A stretch of DNA of 64,000 nucleotides from Calendula officinalis (GCA_963853835.1 OY970829.1:29785764-29849763), one strand, 5' to 3'. Counted from the first letter of the stretch, positions 24,165-36,257 are shown. Translations and numbers: made by a program. Notes: generated by a model from the sequence alone, not told the origin.

Positions 24165-27016
24165 TGTAACGCCTTGAAGTTTTAATAATTAAATAATATT
24201 AATTTAATCATCATATTTAAATTTAAAATGAATAATTAGTAGAAAAATGAATTATATAGTTTAAATAGTTCATAATTTTCATTAATGTATCTATTTTGAC
24301 GACTTGTAGTTAGACGGTTCGTATTATCTAAATATATACATATTTTTTTATTTAGACACTTTATACTTTAGTATACGTTCGTATATTATTAAAAAGAAAC
24401 TAAATAGTTCGTCTCTATACTTTAGTATACGTTCGTATATTATTAAAAAGAAACTAAATAGTCTGTCTCTGGTTTGGACCACTTAGTTAATCGTAAGAGT
24501 TGGCTTACTTTCTTTTGAGTCGGGCCGGCCGAAGACTAAGGGCTCGGGCTTACGAGTCGTGGGCTTGGTTAATTAAATTTCATTATAACTTAAACCTATT
24601 TACCCATTTTCTTTTCCCTTAATCCCTTCCGCCGTCGCTTAAGGGATCATCTCCTTCTCTTCGTTTTCTTCTTTTTGACGCAACAAGAATTGTGGGAGGC
24701 AGCCGTATTTCGTCTTCCATGTCTTCGTGTGAGCTGCTTCAAATAATGGAATTGATGTGGCTTAAAATCTACTAGCCACGTGATGGCAAGCACCAACTCA
24801 CCCCGTTTTATTTTTTTTTTTTGTGGCCAATAACTCTATGAGGCATGCTGAGTTATTTTGATTAATTGTCCACTTGGCCACGCAACTGATTTTTTTTGTT
24901 TTTGGTCGGCATTCACGTATTAATATTTCATCCTCAGGGTTTTAATTCGTCAAATAAACAAGAAGCAACCAATAAAGTGTGGTGTCTTCAACGAGCAGAA
25001 CGGGACCGAGCAAGGATGAAGGTTAGCAAAGTTTAACGGGTTTATTTGATCGAGCCGGGTGTGGCGTGCGGCCGGGGTGTGACCTAGTTACGGTAATCTT
25101 TGATCTCTTTTCTTTTCATTCATATTCAATCCCGTATTGTGTTTTGTTTCGATCTGGAGTACAATTTGCTGCAGGGCTATGAGGTTCGGGACCGTTCCCG
25201 AGCCGTGATTATGAATCAAAAATCTTGTTGTCGTATTGTTTATCGTCTAATAGATTTTCTTTTATGAATTGGTGCATTTGATTTTGTTGTGGTCATGAGC
25301 TAAAAGTTTTAAATTGATGGTTTAGATTAGATGTCCTTGGTTAAATCGTTTGTCCATTGTTTCTCGGGTTGTTGTCAGGTTTAGCAGCTGATTTTGATGA
25401 GTTTCGGGTTGGGTAAAATCCTTTATTTATAACCGAGACGTTTATTCAATCAAGAAACGGAAACAGAACCTTAAAGAGATTTACTGGATTATTGTGAAAA
25501 TGAGTTTCTGTGACAAAATGAGTTTCGGGGCTATCGGTTGCCTCGGGAATCAATGGGTTGATGTCGGGATTTAAAACGGGTTTTAAATATCAAACTGGAT
25601 TTTTGTCAGAATCTGTTCGTTAAGTTTGATTCCGTTTTTAACAACTTAAGATACGTTTCTGGATTTTTGGCCAGCGCGAGTCACTGTTTTTTTGAGTCCT
25701 CTTTCCAATGCCGCTGACGGCTCGTTAATCTGATTTACGGTCTAAAAGATATCTCTGTTTTAGTAAAACATCGCAAAAGCTTTTTCGGTTCAGCTATCCG
25801 GTTTTATAACCCGTTTTTGAAATACTTAGAGTCTGTTTTGGACAGGGGTAGTGAGACAGTATATTGTGGTAATCTGAGTTTTCTATCAGCGGTTAAAATT
25901 TGAGAACAATATCATATACGGTTTGAGAGTTATAACCGTTTCCGTGGGGGGGTCGGATTCTGGCAGATTACTAAGAGTTGAGTCTGGAGCCAAATTTTAA
26001 TCCTAGCATTATTATGTGATGTGGGACCTTCTAGGAACTGAGTTGATTTGCGACCAGTACATGGCGAGGATACTTGTAGGAGCTTACATTGATTGAGGTG
26101 GGTGATCTCACTATAAACTTGCATTTACATTCACTTCATGATTATGTGCTGTATGTCATGAATTGCTATTGCTTTGAGATGAGCTTGTTATTTGTTGAGG
26201 TGCTATGTGTTATCTATTTTACTCGTATTCTGAACTGAGATATGGATACTGAGTAACCGAGCTATGTACCATATCATTATGTGAATGATCTGTGTACTTT
26301 AATTTTGATTAGGAGTTGTTATACACTTGGGTTGTTCTATGTGGTTATATATCTATGAGATGATATACTTGAGCTTGAACTGTTAGTTTTATATGAGTAC
26401 ATGTTGTAATGGGTCAACACGTTAATAAAACTAACTAACTATATTTGAGATTCATGAGGTAGCCAACTCTTTCTGGGAGCCAAATACAATTCACGACTGT
26501 CAGCGTGGTACTGCAGAACACTGGTGGGTGTTGAAAGGGTTGCTAGTGATGAGCGCGAGAGCAGGGGCACGCGTTGTGGATTCGTCACGGCATTGGCGAA
26601 CCAAGTGAAATGTAATAAAAGGCCTAATAATCGAGAATTGAGTAGAGTCTTTAGGGATCACTTATGTGGTGTGGATTGTTTGTATGCGTATGTTTATTGT
26701 GTTGATTATTCACTCACCGGTGGCTGACCCCAAACACTCCATCTTATTTTGCAGGTACTAGCAAGGGCAAAGAGAAGGTCAATTGTTGATGAGTTGCGTT
26801 TCTATTTTATATTTATGGATTTTGATTAAAAACATTTATTTCGAGTAAAACATGATTTGTTTTTAAAACCTATAATTATTCCGCATTTAAATCACGAGAC
26901 GGTTTTATATTTTTATTTATGAGTTGGGACCTTTGAGTTACTTGTACTTTGGGGAAAAATGGTTTATTTTATTTATTAAAATTTTTTAAATTTCCCCCGA
27001 TTTTTGGGATGTTACA
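24165..27016 (+). repeat. Element B 3' LTR
   Basis: 2852 bp, from TGTAACGCCTTGAAG to GGGATGTTACA, followed by the ACATC duplication. Near 24362-24475 a segment of about 58 bp containing 'ACTTTAGTATACGTTCG' is tandemly repeated, unlike in the 5' LTR. About 27 extra bases occur near 26535. Short reading frames here are chance. Confidence 0.88.
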
Positions 27017-28115
27017 ACATCCATGTCTACGAAACACTTAAGGGTCACACCGGTGAGTGCATGTAATGCGAGTAAGATATGTAATGATACTTGGAAGAGA
27101 AATGATTTATAATAGTCATTATGAATCAGTTAAGTATTTAGTTAAGTTTAACTTATAACTAGATTAGTTTGACTAACTAATTAATACAAGTATTTGTACA
27201 TTTACTAGTTGAGTAAATATACAATATGTTAATTATAGATTATCCATAATATGATTTAAAGCATTTAAATCATATAGTGTTTGGATAATATTATTCTTTA
27301 GATTATATAAAGGTTATCATATAATTAATTATTAAAAGTATAAATACAAGTATATATATTTCGTGTATATATTATACCAAAATATATTAGTGTATTAATA
27401 CTAGACATTAAATAATTAAGTGCAACAATAATAACTAGTAAAACTATAAGGGTTGGAAATGAAAAAGGAGAAAGTTTAATTAAATATTAAACTTAATTAA
27501 ACTAGAAGGATCCTAAGTGAAAGTCCTTCTATTATAAATAGAAGGCTTGAGGTTCCCTTATTCCTTGATCCATAAAGCTGAAACCCTACCCCCTTGCTTC
27601 CTCCCATTCGGCTTAACATAGTCCCAAGAACACAAGCATTGTGTTCTTCGTGTTCTTCGTTCGTTCTTCGTGTTCTTCAAGTCTTGAAGTACAAGATCAT
27701 TACAAGAATCAACTAGAAGGTCGCTCGTTGTGTTCATCATCAGTGGACTTACTTAAGCAAGATTAATGTATGATTTGGAAAACCTTTTTTCCTTCTTTCT
27801 CTATGTACGACCGAAACCAAGAACCTCTAGGGTTCTTAATTGGTGGCCGTCGAATACACACCAGTGTGTGTGTGTGTGTGTGAGTTCGAGTTTTTTCGTA
27901 CAAGGTTTCTTTCTTGTTAATCTCGTCTAGATTTCCAACATCCCCAATCCTTTAGGGTTTAAGGATTAAGTTTAATCTCAGTTCCGCTTTATGGATTAAA
28001 CTAGCTAGTTGGTTTAATCGGCAAGAACAAGTTCATGTTCTTGTCAGTAATGGTTCTAACCAAGTGATTAGGAGGTTGACCCATGTGGTTGATCAGAGTT
28101 ATGTGAAACCCTTCA
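27017..28115 (+). repeat. Element A 3' LTR, right fragment
   Basis: Continues from 8182 with ACATCCATGTCTACGAAACAC and runs through the TATA-like TATAAATAG (about 27534) to CCCTTCA at 28111-28115. The next five bases, CTTCA, are the right TSD of element A. Beyond them the sequence is again LTR, but of element D. Confidence 0.8.
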
Positions 28116-28530
28116 CTTCATTTGTTATTCGAGTTTACCGAGCAAGGATCATTGCAAGTAACCGGCTAGAAGGGTTCTCGTCTTGCAAATCATTGTTGGA
28201 TCAGTCTTGAGCAACTAAGGTATTAACCAAAACATTTTTCCCTCTTCTTTCCTTGTTCGACTGAAACGCACAAGTTGTGTGTGTGTTTCGGTTTGTTCGA
28301 TCAATCGACATGTGTGTGTTCGAGTATTTCGGTTAGATTGTTAATCTTGTCTAGATTTCCAAGATCCTAATCCTTTAGGGTTTAAGGATTAAGTTTAATC
28401 TCAGTTCCGCCTTTAGGGATTAAACTAGCTAGTTGGTTCAACCGGTATGAACAAGTTCATGTTTATATCAGGTTATGGTTTGGAATCAGTATGACTAAGT
28501 TTGACCCAAGTGGTGTAGTGAAACCCTACA
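28116..28530 (+). repeat. Element D 5' LTR, right fragment
   Basis: Resumes the LTR broken at 353 and ends ACCCTACA at 28530, right before an intact primer site. It parallels the second half of A's LTR ('TTAATCTTGTCTAGATTTCC', 'TTAAACTAGCTAGTTGGTT'), confirming that it is a separate LTR end and not extra length in A's LTR. Confidence 0.78.
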
Positions 28531-28531
28531 G

Positions 28532-28548
28532 TGGTATCAGAGCGTTGG
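28532..28548 (+). other. Primer-binding site of element D
   Basis: TGGTATCAGAGCGTTGG, an intact initiator tRNA-Met complement, lies one base after the LTR end. Confidence 0.9.
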
Positions 28549-29836
28549 TTTAGAAATCTAAACAAAATTAACAAGTTATGTATGTTTAAATTTAAAGTTT
28601 AAATATTTGTTCCAAGTTTTTTTTTCCTTCGTAATTTTCAAAAATTAGTAAGAACCCAAGGACCAAAAATGTTAAACTAGTTTAGTTTAATTGGTCAAAA
28701 GGATTAATTAAAAATATAATCTAAAACCTAGAAACTTAAACAAGTCTTTGTTTAAAGAGGTTTGCTTATTGTTTTAATGAGTTCATTAAAACTAGAAATC
28801 TAAACCTAGAAATCTAAACAAAGTTTTTGTCTAAAAGGTTTAGGTTAAAAAATTTAATATGTATATATTAAAATTATAATCTATTCTGGAATTTAAACAA
28901 AGGATATTCTTTAGATATTATTGATTAAAATTTAAATAATATTCAAAAGTTTAAAATCAAGATTAAAAGGATAAAAACTAGTTAGTTTGAATCCTAAGAT
29001 AAATTAGGTTTAATTTTTGAATAGATAATGTTTTTGATCAAGAAAATTAAAACCTAGTTTTAATTGATTAAAAACAATATTAGGTTTCACTGTTTATTTT
29101 CTCGAGTTCCACCATGGATGTTGGAGCTAGTGGGAGCCACACGACCAAGTCACAAAGTCTATCAAGATGTCCTTAGATTGACCTCTTAGGCCATAAGTTT
29201 TGGCAAACCTAATAAGTTAACGTTTATGTTTTTTCCAGGGTTGTTTATTTTATTTATTACATATTGATATATAAAATAAACAAGTTTAATAATTTATTTA
29301 AACAGTGAAAAAAAAGTATGTCGAACTAGACTTATGACTTTAGTTTGTAAGTCATAAAGAATTAAAATTTATATTTTAAAGTTCAACATAAGTTTAAGTT
29401 TTTTAAGATAGTAAAACAAGTTTGGTTTATAAAGTAAAAGTTTTTTCTCAAGACTTAGTAATACGTTTCGTGCACCTTGTTTTTTGGTATAGATATAAGT
29501 CATACATTTAAAAACTATTAGTCTGAAAAGGAATTATGGTTTTAATCTTAAACACTTCTTGTACACCTCGTTTAGGTATACAAGTCATACATTTTAATAG
29601 TTATTTTAAAATGATAAAATTGGAAAAAGGTTTAAGTTTAGTTCATGACTTAAACAAACCCAAAAAAATCTTAGATCTAAGTACTACCCATCTAATAGAA
29701 CACCTCACTTGTTTAACGATATTCACATTGTAAGGAGAAAGAACCTTAGATGTGGATTCAAATCATTGCGAGTGTTAGAGTGTGTAGCGTTCTGTGATAA
29801 TCGGGAGTCTCGGCGCAGAACATCACACTGTCTTCG
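28549..29836 (+). other. Element D leader, left part, non-coding
   Basis: Corresponds to element A 1408-4370 without A's AT tracts and MITEs. No gene. It is interrupted at 29836 by solo LTR S and resumes at 38334 with CATCGATGGTACGATCTA, where A reads continuously (TTAGATGGTATGATCTA, about 4383). Confidence 0.7.
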
Positions 29837-30224
29837 TGTAGGAAAACCTTGTAGGATTCACATGGCGGAACTTGAATCTTACATACTTGATCTCTAGTAT
29901 ACAAAGGGATCACAAGAACAATGAGATGGTTAGAACAATACCTCTTGAATTGCTAAAGATTAATCCACCTCTACTGCACCACCTGAACACGCTGCAAGAC
30001 CGCATTGTACCAACAAAGCAATACACAAAGACTTGTGTGTGTGTGTGTGTGTTCGTCGATCTCCACAAGAAACCGAAAAGAACCCTATGGGGTTCTTCCC
30101 TTGTTCGATCGGCCGAGAGAGGGAGAGGAGAGATTAGGATTTTGTGGTGTTGTAATGTGTAACCCTTAAACCTTAACCTTAGTCCCTTATTTATAAGGGA
30201 TTAACTTACCGTTAAGTCCTTGGA

Positions 30225-31982
30225 TGTAACGACCCGAAATTTGTAAATAAATAAATTGGATAAAAATATGATAAATAAGGATAAATCGTTTAAAGAACGT
30301 AGGAATTGGTTTCGTGTCGTTTGGACACCGTATGAGAAAGTTATGGGCGAAACCGGGTCGAGACAAAGATGAAAAAGTGCAGCCCAGCTGCCTAAAGGAG
30401 TTCGCGTCGCGAACTAAGGATGGCGATCGCGAACTAGCTCCAGGGAGTTTGGCCTTTTATCGCGAAGAAGTTCACGTCCGATTAACGATCGCGATCTATG
30501 AAAATCGCATAGTTAGCGACGCGAACTATTGTTCGCGTCGTGAACTATTGTCGTGCAGCATTAAAATCGGGTTGGAGCTCATTTGATGAAATAGAAAACC
30601 CTAGTTCTTCCTTTTGGCGATTTTGGAGCTCAAGTGCAGATCTTGGTTGATTTCTTCTCAAATCTTTGTTAGATTTCACTCCTAGTCGAAGATTAAAGGT
30701 ATATCTTCACTCTTTGATCTTTGTAGCTTAAGATCTATGTATTTGGGTGTATGGCTTTGAAACCCTAGCTCTTTGGGTTATGGGTTATGGTGATATAAGT
30801 GTTGTATACACTTAATAGATGGTGTATTAACAAGGGAAACAAGTGTATGATTCTGATTTGTAAGAATCTTAAGGGTTGGTTAAACCTAGGGTTTGGTAAA
30901 TCACCATATTTGGGGGAAATGGATTGTTGGGTGTTATCTAGAGATAGATGAACACATTGTTAGTAGATTGTAATGTTGATCATATTGTGATAATTGTATT
31001 AGGCTTTTGGTGAAGTCTTGGGAAGTTGATTGGTTTGTGAAGCAAGAGATTGGGTGTCAAGAACACGATTTGAGCATCATATTGCTAAGGTGAGTACGTG
31101 TGGAATTTACTGAGTACATAGCCCTGTTAAATATTTTCATTACTTGTGTTATGGTCTATTTGCTTAATTGTGTAGACTAGTAGTTGATAGTTAGTTATAC
31201 CTATGATAGTATTGAACTAACTTGATGATGATGAAAGTGCTAGCAGAGAGCTAGATTTGCATAACCATAGGGTTATGATGAGATTGAGATGATGTGATGA
31301 TACGGGCTACTCCCGATCATGAGTTGTGGATTGAGGGGCAGTTGGGCGTATTCCCATCGACTCTTCCACGTTAGTCATGAGATGACACGGGCAACTCCCG
31401 GTCATGAGGTGTGGAGTGAGGGGCAGTTGGGTGAATTCCCATGTGAATTCCCATCGACTCATCCACGTTAGTTATGCGATGTCACGGGATACTCCCGGTC
31501 ATGAGGTGTGGAGTGAGGGGCAGTTGGGGTGAATTCCCATCGACTCATCCACGTTAGTTGTGATTGCTAGGTAAGCAAGTTTGATAGGGTCACACTAATG
31601 TGACTAGACTGGATAGTTGGATATATATATGTATATTGATTGGTTATATGAAATGTGACATTCATTTTATTATCGGGTCTAAACCCATGTAGCTCACGAG
31701 ACGTTTTTGTCTCACGTACTCCTTGTTTGTTTTGCTATGTACTCAGGTTCGGGATCGAAGGTTTAGGTACGCATGGATAGAGATGCGGGGCCTAGAATAG
31801 AGGAACTTTAGATTGGATTTATGCTTAGCTTTGGTTTTGATCTATTTTGTAACACCAAACTTTATACTCTGATTTTCATACCAAAGGTTTTTGTGAATCC
31901 ATATTTTTTGGAATAGTTCTTCTATTTATGAAAAAATGTTTTATTTTGGCCACTATTTGGCATTAAAATTTGAGGTGTTACA
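30225..31982 (+). repeat. Element G 5' LTR
   Basis: Contains a cluster of TCGCG/CGCGA words at 30398-30545, including a perfect 9-bp stem (GACGCGAAC with GTTCGCGTC) at 30518-30539. It also has three tandem units of about 85-95 bp at about 31293-31560 (CTCCCGGTCATGAGGTGTGG, CATCGACTCATCCACGTTAG). The 90-codon frame at 30314 recurs in the other LTR simply because LTRs are duplicates. Confidence 0.92.
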
Positions 31983-31985
31983 ACT

Positions 31986-32000
31986 TGGTATCAGAGCTAT
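31986..32000 (+). other. Primer-binding site of element G
   Basis: TTGGTATCAGAGCTA follows the LTR end by three bases and contains TGGTATCAGAGC, the initiator tRNA-Met complement. Confidence 0.9.
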
Positions 32001-32233
32001 AGTTTAAGTGAATTAGGTTGGATGACCATCCTAGTCTTAGACTGTAGCATTAGGAATGTAAGATTCCTTGAGATCGATAGGTTGACCTTGAGACTTTATA
32101 TTAAGTTTAGGGTTGAACCTAGGGGGACCGATGAGAATTGATATGATTATGGATATTGAGTCTTATGAGGCTAATGGGTTATACACAAGGTACTAAATGT
32201 TTAATGACTTTCGTATAGTCGTGACTGAAAGAA

Positions 32234-33604
32234 ATGGTGACCACGCATAGAAGTGGTAAAGCCCCGGAGGGCCGGGAGGAAGAAATACCTCATGTCGAGG
32301 TGGTGGTTGAACAGGAAAGTCAACCGTCGATGCATCAAGTTGATGAATCGGAGGTCGGAGCTAATAGAACTCCGGTGACCATGGCGGACCTCCAAGCTAT
32401 TATTGAACAACTCAAGGGAGTGGTGGCCGATGAGGTGCACCGCATCATTGGGGACCGTGAGAGGTCGGGTGGAGATCGTGTATCCGAGGCTAGATCGGAT
32501 GAGAAAACCAGGGATGGTGGCACTCGAGTGGAAAAATCCTCCACAGGTGGTTGTAGTGATGCAAGGGCGAGACCCGATGAAAATTATGGTTGTTCTTTTA
32601 AGACATTCATGGCTTGTAGGCCAAACACGTATACGGGTAGTTCGGACCCGAAGGTAACAATGAGGTGGATCCGAGAAACCGAGAGGGTTATCGGTAGTAG
32701 TAAGTGTAAGGATGCCGATATGGTGACGTATGCGTCACAACTATTGAAAGAAGATGCCATGGTGTGGTGGGATATCGTGTATGAGACCCTCGGGAGGGAG
32801 GTGATTGAGAAGATGTCATGGGACGACTTTACCACGAGGTTGAAGAGAAAGTTTTGCCCCGACGGGGATTTGGAGAAGATGCATGAGAGGTTTGTAAACC
32901 TAAAGAAGGGTAATAGGTCGGTTGAGGAGTACTCAAGGGAGTTCACGGGATTGCTCCCGTTTGTTGCAAGAACTTATTTTGAGGAAGGATCGAGGGTAGT
33001 CCGGTATGCTTGTGGGCTACCTTGGGATTACCAATTGGAGGTAAGGAGAGCGGTCACACTCGATGAGGCCATTGGTGCCGCCCGGGGTGTGGAAGAGGTA
33101 GATGCGACAAGGAATGCCGTGAGGGCCCATGTGAACGAGAAAAGGAAAGCCGAGAGTGGCTCGGGAACTTCTAAAAAGGGGAAGTTCACATCAAATTCCT
33201 TCAAGCAAGGAAGCGTTGCCCCGTGCAAGAGATGCGGGAAGAACCATGCCGGCGAGTGCCGAGGAGTTTCGAAGGTGTGCTATATTTGTGGAAAGACGGG
33301 GCATATAGCACGGGATTGTAGATCCAAGACACTCTCCGAGGTGGAGTGTTACTCGTGCCATGAAATGGGACACTATAGCAATGCGTGCCCGAAAAAGAGG
33401 ATCGAGCCAAAGGTGCCCGCGGCTCAAAAGAAAGAGGAACCGGCTCAAGTAAGGGGACGTTCCTTTCAGGTGACTCGAGAGGAAGCAAGAGAGGTGCACG
33501 ATGTAGTATCAGGTACTTTATTCATTAACTTCATGCCATCTTCTATATTATTTGATTCGGATTCTACTTATTCGTTGTGTCTTATGAGTTCGGTTGTAAA
33601 TTGA
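32234..33604 (+). CDS. gag: Ty3-type Gag with three zinc knuckles, running into a protease start (element G)
   Basis: 456 codons. An acidic N-terminal region is followed by a Retrotrans_gag-type capsid core at about residues 140-260 ('AMVWWDIVYE', RLKRKFCPDG, 'NRSVEEYSREFTGLLP'). Then come a basic linker and three cysteine clusters: CKRCGKNHAGEC (about 331), CYICGKTGHIARDC (about 349) and CYSCHEMGHYSNAC (about 372), expected to bind RNA. The frame then enters an aspartic protease start, but the active-site triad reads DSD instead of DSG or DTG, and the frame ends a few codons later. The protease continues in another frame from 33577, best explained by a one-base loss. Gag itself looks fully functional, in keeping with the young LTRs. 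Confidence 0.9.
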   Translation: MVTTHRSGKAPEGREEEIPHVEVVVEQESQPSMHQVDESEVGANRTPVTMADLQAIIEQLKGVVADEVHRIIGDRERSGGDRVSEARSDEKTRDGGTRVEKSSTGGCSDARARPDENYGCSFKTFMACRPNTYTGSSDPKVTMRWIRETERVIGSSKCKDADMVTYASQLLKEDAMVWWDIVYETLGREVIEKMSWDDFTTRLKRKFCPDGDLEKMHERFVNLKKGNRSVEEYSREFTGLLPFVARTYFEEGSRVVRYACGLPWDYQLEVRRAVTLDEAIGAARGVEEVDATRNAVRAHVNEKRKAESGSGTSKKGKFTSNSFKQGSVAPCKRCGKNHAGECRGVSKVCYICGKTGHIARDCRSKTLSEVECYSCHEMGHYSNACPKKRIEPKVPAAQKKEEPAQVRGRSFQVTREEAREVHDVVSGTLFINFMPSSILFDSDSTYSLCLMSSVVN

Positions 33605-33915
33605 ATGTGCCGTCCGAAATGTTAGATGAGGTTTATGAAATAGAAGTAGCCGACGGGAAAACGTCTATGGTTGAATGTGTTTATAGAAATTGTGAAATAG
33701 AAATAGACGGTAGAAAGTTTAAGGTGGATTTGTTGCCCATGGGAATTAGGGTGTTTGATGTGGTTATCGGTATGGATTGGTTGGGTATGCACCAAGCCAA
33801 GATATTGTGTGGATATAGCTTAATGGTTGGATTATCGCACGGATTGGTGGTTATAGGAATTGGAGGAAAGTTGTATGACGTGGATGTTTATTTGGGGAAT
33901 GATTTTCCCGGTTAG
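33577..33915 (+). pseudogene. Continuation of the retroviral-type aspartic protease of element G, frameshifted
   Basis: This frame (112 codons) continues the domain begun at the end of the gag frame: SYEFGCKLNVPSEM, an IEVADGK segment, then 'FKVDLLPMGIRVFDVVIGMDWL'. The last block, with its D-V-V-I-G-M-D-W-L pattern, is the standard second half of the plant Ty3 protease (RVP_2). It overlaps the gag frame by 28 bases in a different phase. The listed start codon is probably not used as such. With the catalytic glycine replaced and the frame broken, protease activity is unlikely. Confidence 0.75.
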
Positions 33916-36240
33916 TTATGTGTATGGAAATTATATTTTTAGAAAGGAATATGGTTCGATGTGTCGCAGATAGTAAGGATATAGGGGTTGATGTTATTAT
34001 ATGGTATCAAAAGAGGAACCGCAAGGACGGTAAATGTTTCCAACAAATGGATAGTAGTACAATGAAGTACTAAGTTTTGGTAAGAATTGTAGTAAGAATG
34101 GAAATTTGGAAATGGAAATCTTGGAATTGAAACTTGAGTATTTGGCGGGAATCCGGATAAGAAATGTAATGCTAATGTATGTAAATGGGAAAGAAAAGAA
34201 TGAGTAAAGGTATAGTGATGCCTTGGAACTAATAAATGTAACATAGGTGGAAAAGAGTAAGTGTCAGGAATGGCATATTTTAATTGGTAGAAATGGTTGA
34301 GTAAAAAAAAAAAAAAAAAAATTGGCATGTAGCCATAACAAGTTTCGGGGCAAGGGATGATCGATTTGATATTAAGGGTAAGATGACGAGTATGGGCAAG
34401 ATGTCATAATAATGAGGTGATATAATATGACATTGTGTGTGTGAGGCTACGACTGGGAAATAAATATCTCAAGGTATCGCGATGTAGAAAGACGGGAACA
34501 TGGAATGTTGGGCTAATGTGTGCCAAGTCATGGGTCACAAATGTAGACCGGAGTCGATTGGTTGACTCAAAGGCGATCGGGTTGGCCGGTGAACTTTGGT
34601 TAAAGGAATAGATTGGTGGTTACCCCGGTGGTAATAAAAGGATTGGAAATCGGTAATAAGGAAATGGACCGGTCAAGGATGATTGATGTGTAAGTGAAAC
34701 GGTAAACGACAATCGGAGATTTTATTGGTATACCCACGGGGTGCAATGCATGTACATTATATGATGGCCTTGGAAGGCATATAATAATGGAAGGATAATA
34801 TTATATGAATTGTGCTAAGTACTATGTTCGATGGGAGACTTATGAATAGGGAAGAAAAAGATAATGCGATTTTTTTTATGGGAGAGGTGCTAGAACGCAC
34901 GATGAGCGATTGGATGATCGAATGGGTAAGATAGTAGCAAGGCTACGCGATGCGAAAGGATGGATGTCAGATGACATTGGCGTGACATATACATATGGTT
35001 GTATATGCGCATGATGATGATGCTTGGATGGTATTGGTGACATATACATATGATTGTATATGTGCATAATGGATACGTTCAGATTGAGTTGGCGTGATAT
35101 ATATATGTATATATATGTAGGTGTGTATGCGTATGTGTTTATATGACGAAGATAGAACCAAGGGGTTAATGAGTATTGCTATTATGTTATGGTAAATGAA
35201 AATTTGGTTGGAAATGCGGGTGGCATTAGGTCATGTATAGGTATGGGATGCCTACGACTTCTCGAATATGAGAAAAAGGATGCTGTTAGAAAGCAATTGT
35301 CATTGGGAACCAGGATATGGTCAGCTTGTGTGAAATTATGGTATGTGAGGCGAAGATGATTGAAATGGTACTAAGAAATGGTATAGGTGACCAAATGAAA
35401 GTTAAGAAACGGTAAAGGGTTGATGTGACCATAAGGGAATGTGAGAACTTGGGGAAATTTGAAAAGGTTTGAAATTTTGGAAATATGGACGATTGTTAAG
35501 GAAACATTAATGGGTGTAACCGGAAGTGATAAGTCGAGAATGAGATCTCGAGGGTAGGGAATCTGTTAATTGGAAAAAGTATGGTTGACTTTAGGCAAAA
35601 GTCAAGTTTTGTCAACATATGATTAGTTGACTTGGTTAAGGATGGGTTTTGACTTTCGTTTCGAATGACTCGCAATGATAGTAGTATAATGTATTAGTTG
35701 TGTGTATGAGAAAGAGGTAATGACGTAATTAAAAGAGTTATAGACAAATTATGTCACTTTGACCCGTTGGGCGTTTTCAAGTCGAATTTGGGAATTGGGT
35801 ATCTAATGGTTGATAAATTATAATTAGAGGTCGATGGTAAAGGAAATTGTTAAAGTGTAGTTGACTTTGTTCGTAAGTCAAGGGTTAGACGAGGTTGGAA
35901 TGTGGTAACTTGGTCGAAGCTAGACTTTGACATTGGTGTTGGTCAATTAGTTGATTATAATGCGTGGGTCATGTCATTTCTATATGTATAAGATGATTGG
36001 TTAAAGGATTGAAAGTCTTGTGGTCAAAATTGTGCAAGTTTGGCCCATTTGGGCACTAAAGGCTTAAGATTGATTTTTGACCGTTTGGATCTAACGGGAT
36101 TAATTGAATGTTTACATACATATTGTTGACTAATTCGGGATGAGAAAAGGTTGACGGTAATAACCGCGGGAGAATGAGAATGGATACTCGGTAGAATGTA
36201 AATTGGAATTTCTTTTGAGTGATTCCGAGGACGGAATCCT
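33916..36240 (+). other. Element G interior lacking pol
   Basis: About 2.3 kb with no reverse transcriptase, RNase H or integrase motif in any frame, and only short frames. It includes a poly(A) run at about 34303-34320 and repeats of ATATACATATG at 34985-35120. The last bases, CCGAGGACGGAATCC (about 36224), resemble the conserved end before the polypurine tract in complete plant Ty3 elements, so the middle of pol was lost or replaced while the 3' end was kept. Confidence 0.7.
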
Positions 36241-36257
36241 TTTAAGGGGAAGATAGT
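36241..36257 (+). other. Polypurine tract region of element G
   Basis: TTTAAGGGGAAGATAGT lies immediately before the 3' LTR. AAGGGGAAGA is the probable plus-strand primer. Confidence 0.75.

Larger units (their letters stand above)
8183..27016 (+). mobile_element. Element B: large non-coding LTR element (LARD-like), split by C
   Basis: Bounded by TGTAAC...GTTACA and a perfect 5-bp TSD, ACATC (8178-8182 and 27017-27021). The 5' LTR is 8183-8256 plus 17109-19809, the interior 19810-24164 and the 3' LTR 24165-27016 (2852 bp). The primer site lies just after the 5' LTR, so the plus strand is sense. The interior of about 4.36 kb has no gag or pol reading frame. Long LTRs with a long non-coding interior match the large retrotransposon derivative class. 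TGTAAC termini are common in plant Ty3-type elements, so that affinity is inferred. Confidence 0.85.

Noticed and set aside
33939..34328. 129-codon minus-strand frame with a run of Phe
   Set aside because: It is antisense in the non-coding interior of G, driven by a poly(A) run on the plus strand.
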